Shown here: in pieces, positions 14,111 through 14,226 of the stretch
Layout: each line of letters begins with the position of its first letter
Numbering within the stretch: the stretch's first letter is position 1
Source: Thermoplasmata archaeon
GTDB lineage: Archaea > Thermoplasmatota > Thermoplasmata > Thermoplasmatales > Thermoplasmataceae
DNA length: 14,226 nt
Assembly: GCA_021826835.1 (NCBI GenBank)
Contig: JAKAYH010000020.1
Coordinates: 1 to 14,226 of the forward strand
Reading direction: 5' to 3'
Program-made: the position numbers and the translations under genes
Notes under the pieces: generated by a model
The model's input: the letters and a program-made list of their open reading frames with translations, nothing else
The model's database searches: none
What the model was told of the DNA's origin: nothing

Positions 14111-14226
14111 ATTATCAACATCAATAATCTTAGAAAGGTATATTCTGACCATAATGTTGCGCTGAAAGATATCAGCGCGGAAATGTCCTCAAGAATTACC
14201 ACGATAATAGGCAGGAATGGAGCAGG
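14111..14226 (+). CDS. ABC transporter ATP-binding protein, 5' end, apparent ATT start
   Basis: The window ends inside this gene. From 14111 the frame reads IININ-NLRKVYSDHNVALKD and then ISAEMSSRITTIIGRNGAG, which is the start of Walker A (GRNGAG...). This is the usual opening of an ABC nucleotide-binding domain, normally 'M-I-N-I..NLRK.Y'. The codon where Met is expected is ATT. The codon before it is TAA, preceded by GTG. No in-frame ATG, GTG or TTG occurs before ATG 14180, which would delete the first strands. A strong Shine-Dalgarno-like GGGGGGCGGTG sits directly upstream. Initiation at ATT, a damaged start codon or a sequencing error are all possible. A partner permease would lie beyond the window. 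Confidence 0.8.
   Translation, partial: MININNLRKVYSDHNVALKDISAEMSSRITTIIGRNGA

Overview
The window looks like a chromosomal segment of a Thermoplasmatales-type archaeon, Ferroplasma- or Cuniculiplasma-like. The evidence is low-GC DNA; TATA boxes centred about 25 nt upstream of start codons, implying leaderless mRNAs; oligo-T terminators; a tRNA-Glu gene without encoded CCA; and a giant surface protein with repeated 'F.E.GLPSGT.WYV' motifs. The genus is an inference.

Layout. Positions 1-2500 are a gene graveyard. They hold a nonsense- and frameshift-damaged archaeal ATPase (minus), a small coding remnant (minus), a conserved-looking small gene interrupted by an in-frame TAA (plus), a probable IS481-like integrase remnant (minus), and the C-terminal part of an IS4-type DDE transposase with its Y-(2)-R-(3)-E-(6)-K signature (plus). 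From 2519 on, most genes are intact. A 1204-residue secreted, membrane-anchored surface protein (minus) carries two beta-propellers and six GLP motifs. It is followed by tRNA-Glu(TTC) (minus) and a MarR regulator overlapping a 14-TM DHA2-type efflux pump (plus). Next come a PRPP-binding purine phosphoribosyltransferase (plus) and carbamate kinase (minus), whose stop codons overlap tail to tail. A tightly coupled four-gene minus-strand operon (10229-12858) encodes an ABC ATPase, an ABC-2 permease, an unassigned six-TM protein and a winged-helix regulator. Divergent from it are a zinc-ribbon protein and a DUF981-like membrane protein (plus). The window ends inside a second ABC ATPase (plus) that has no conventional start codon.

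How the genes work together. The MarR/MFS pair is a classical self-regulated drug-efflux unit, with an inverted repeat sitting on its TATA box. The ABC operon resembles an exporter with its own regulator, and a 7-bp-arm palindrome lies between it and the divergent zinc-ribbon gene. Carbamate kinase makes ATP from carbamoyl phosphate, and the phosphoribosyltransferase salvages purine bases. They share only a convergent gene end, not an operon.

I see no CRISPR array, no complete mobile element and no clear new defence system. The points most worth a second look are the damaged gene with a clean in-frame TAA, the ATT-start ABC ATPase, the palindromes at promoters, and the unassigned membrane protein in the ABC operon.
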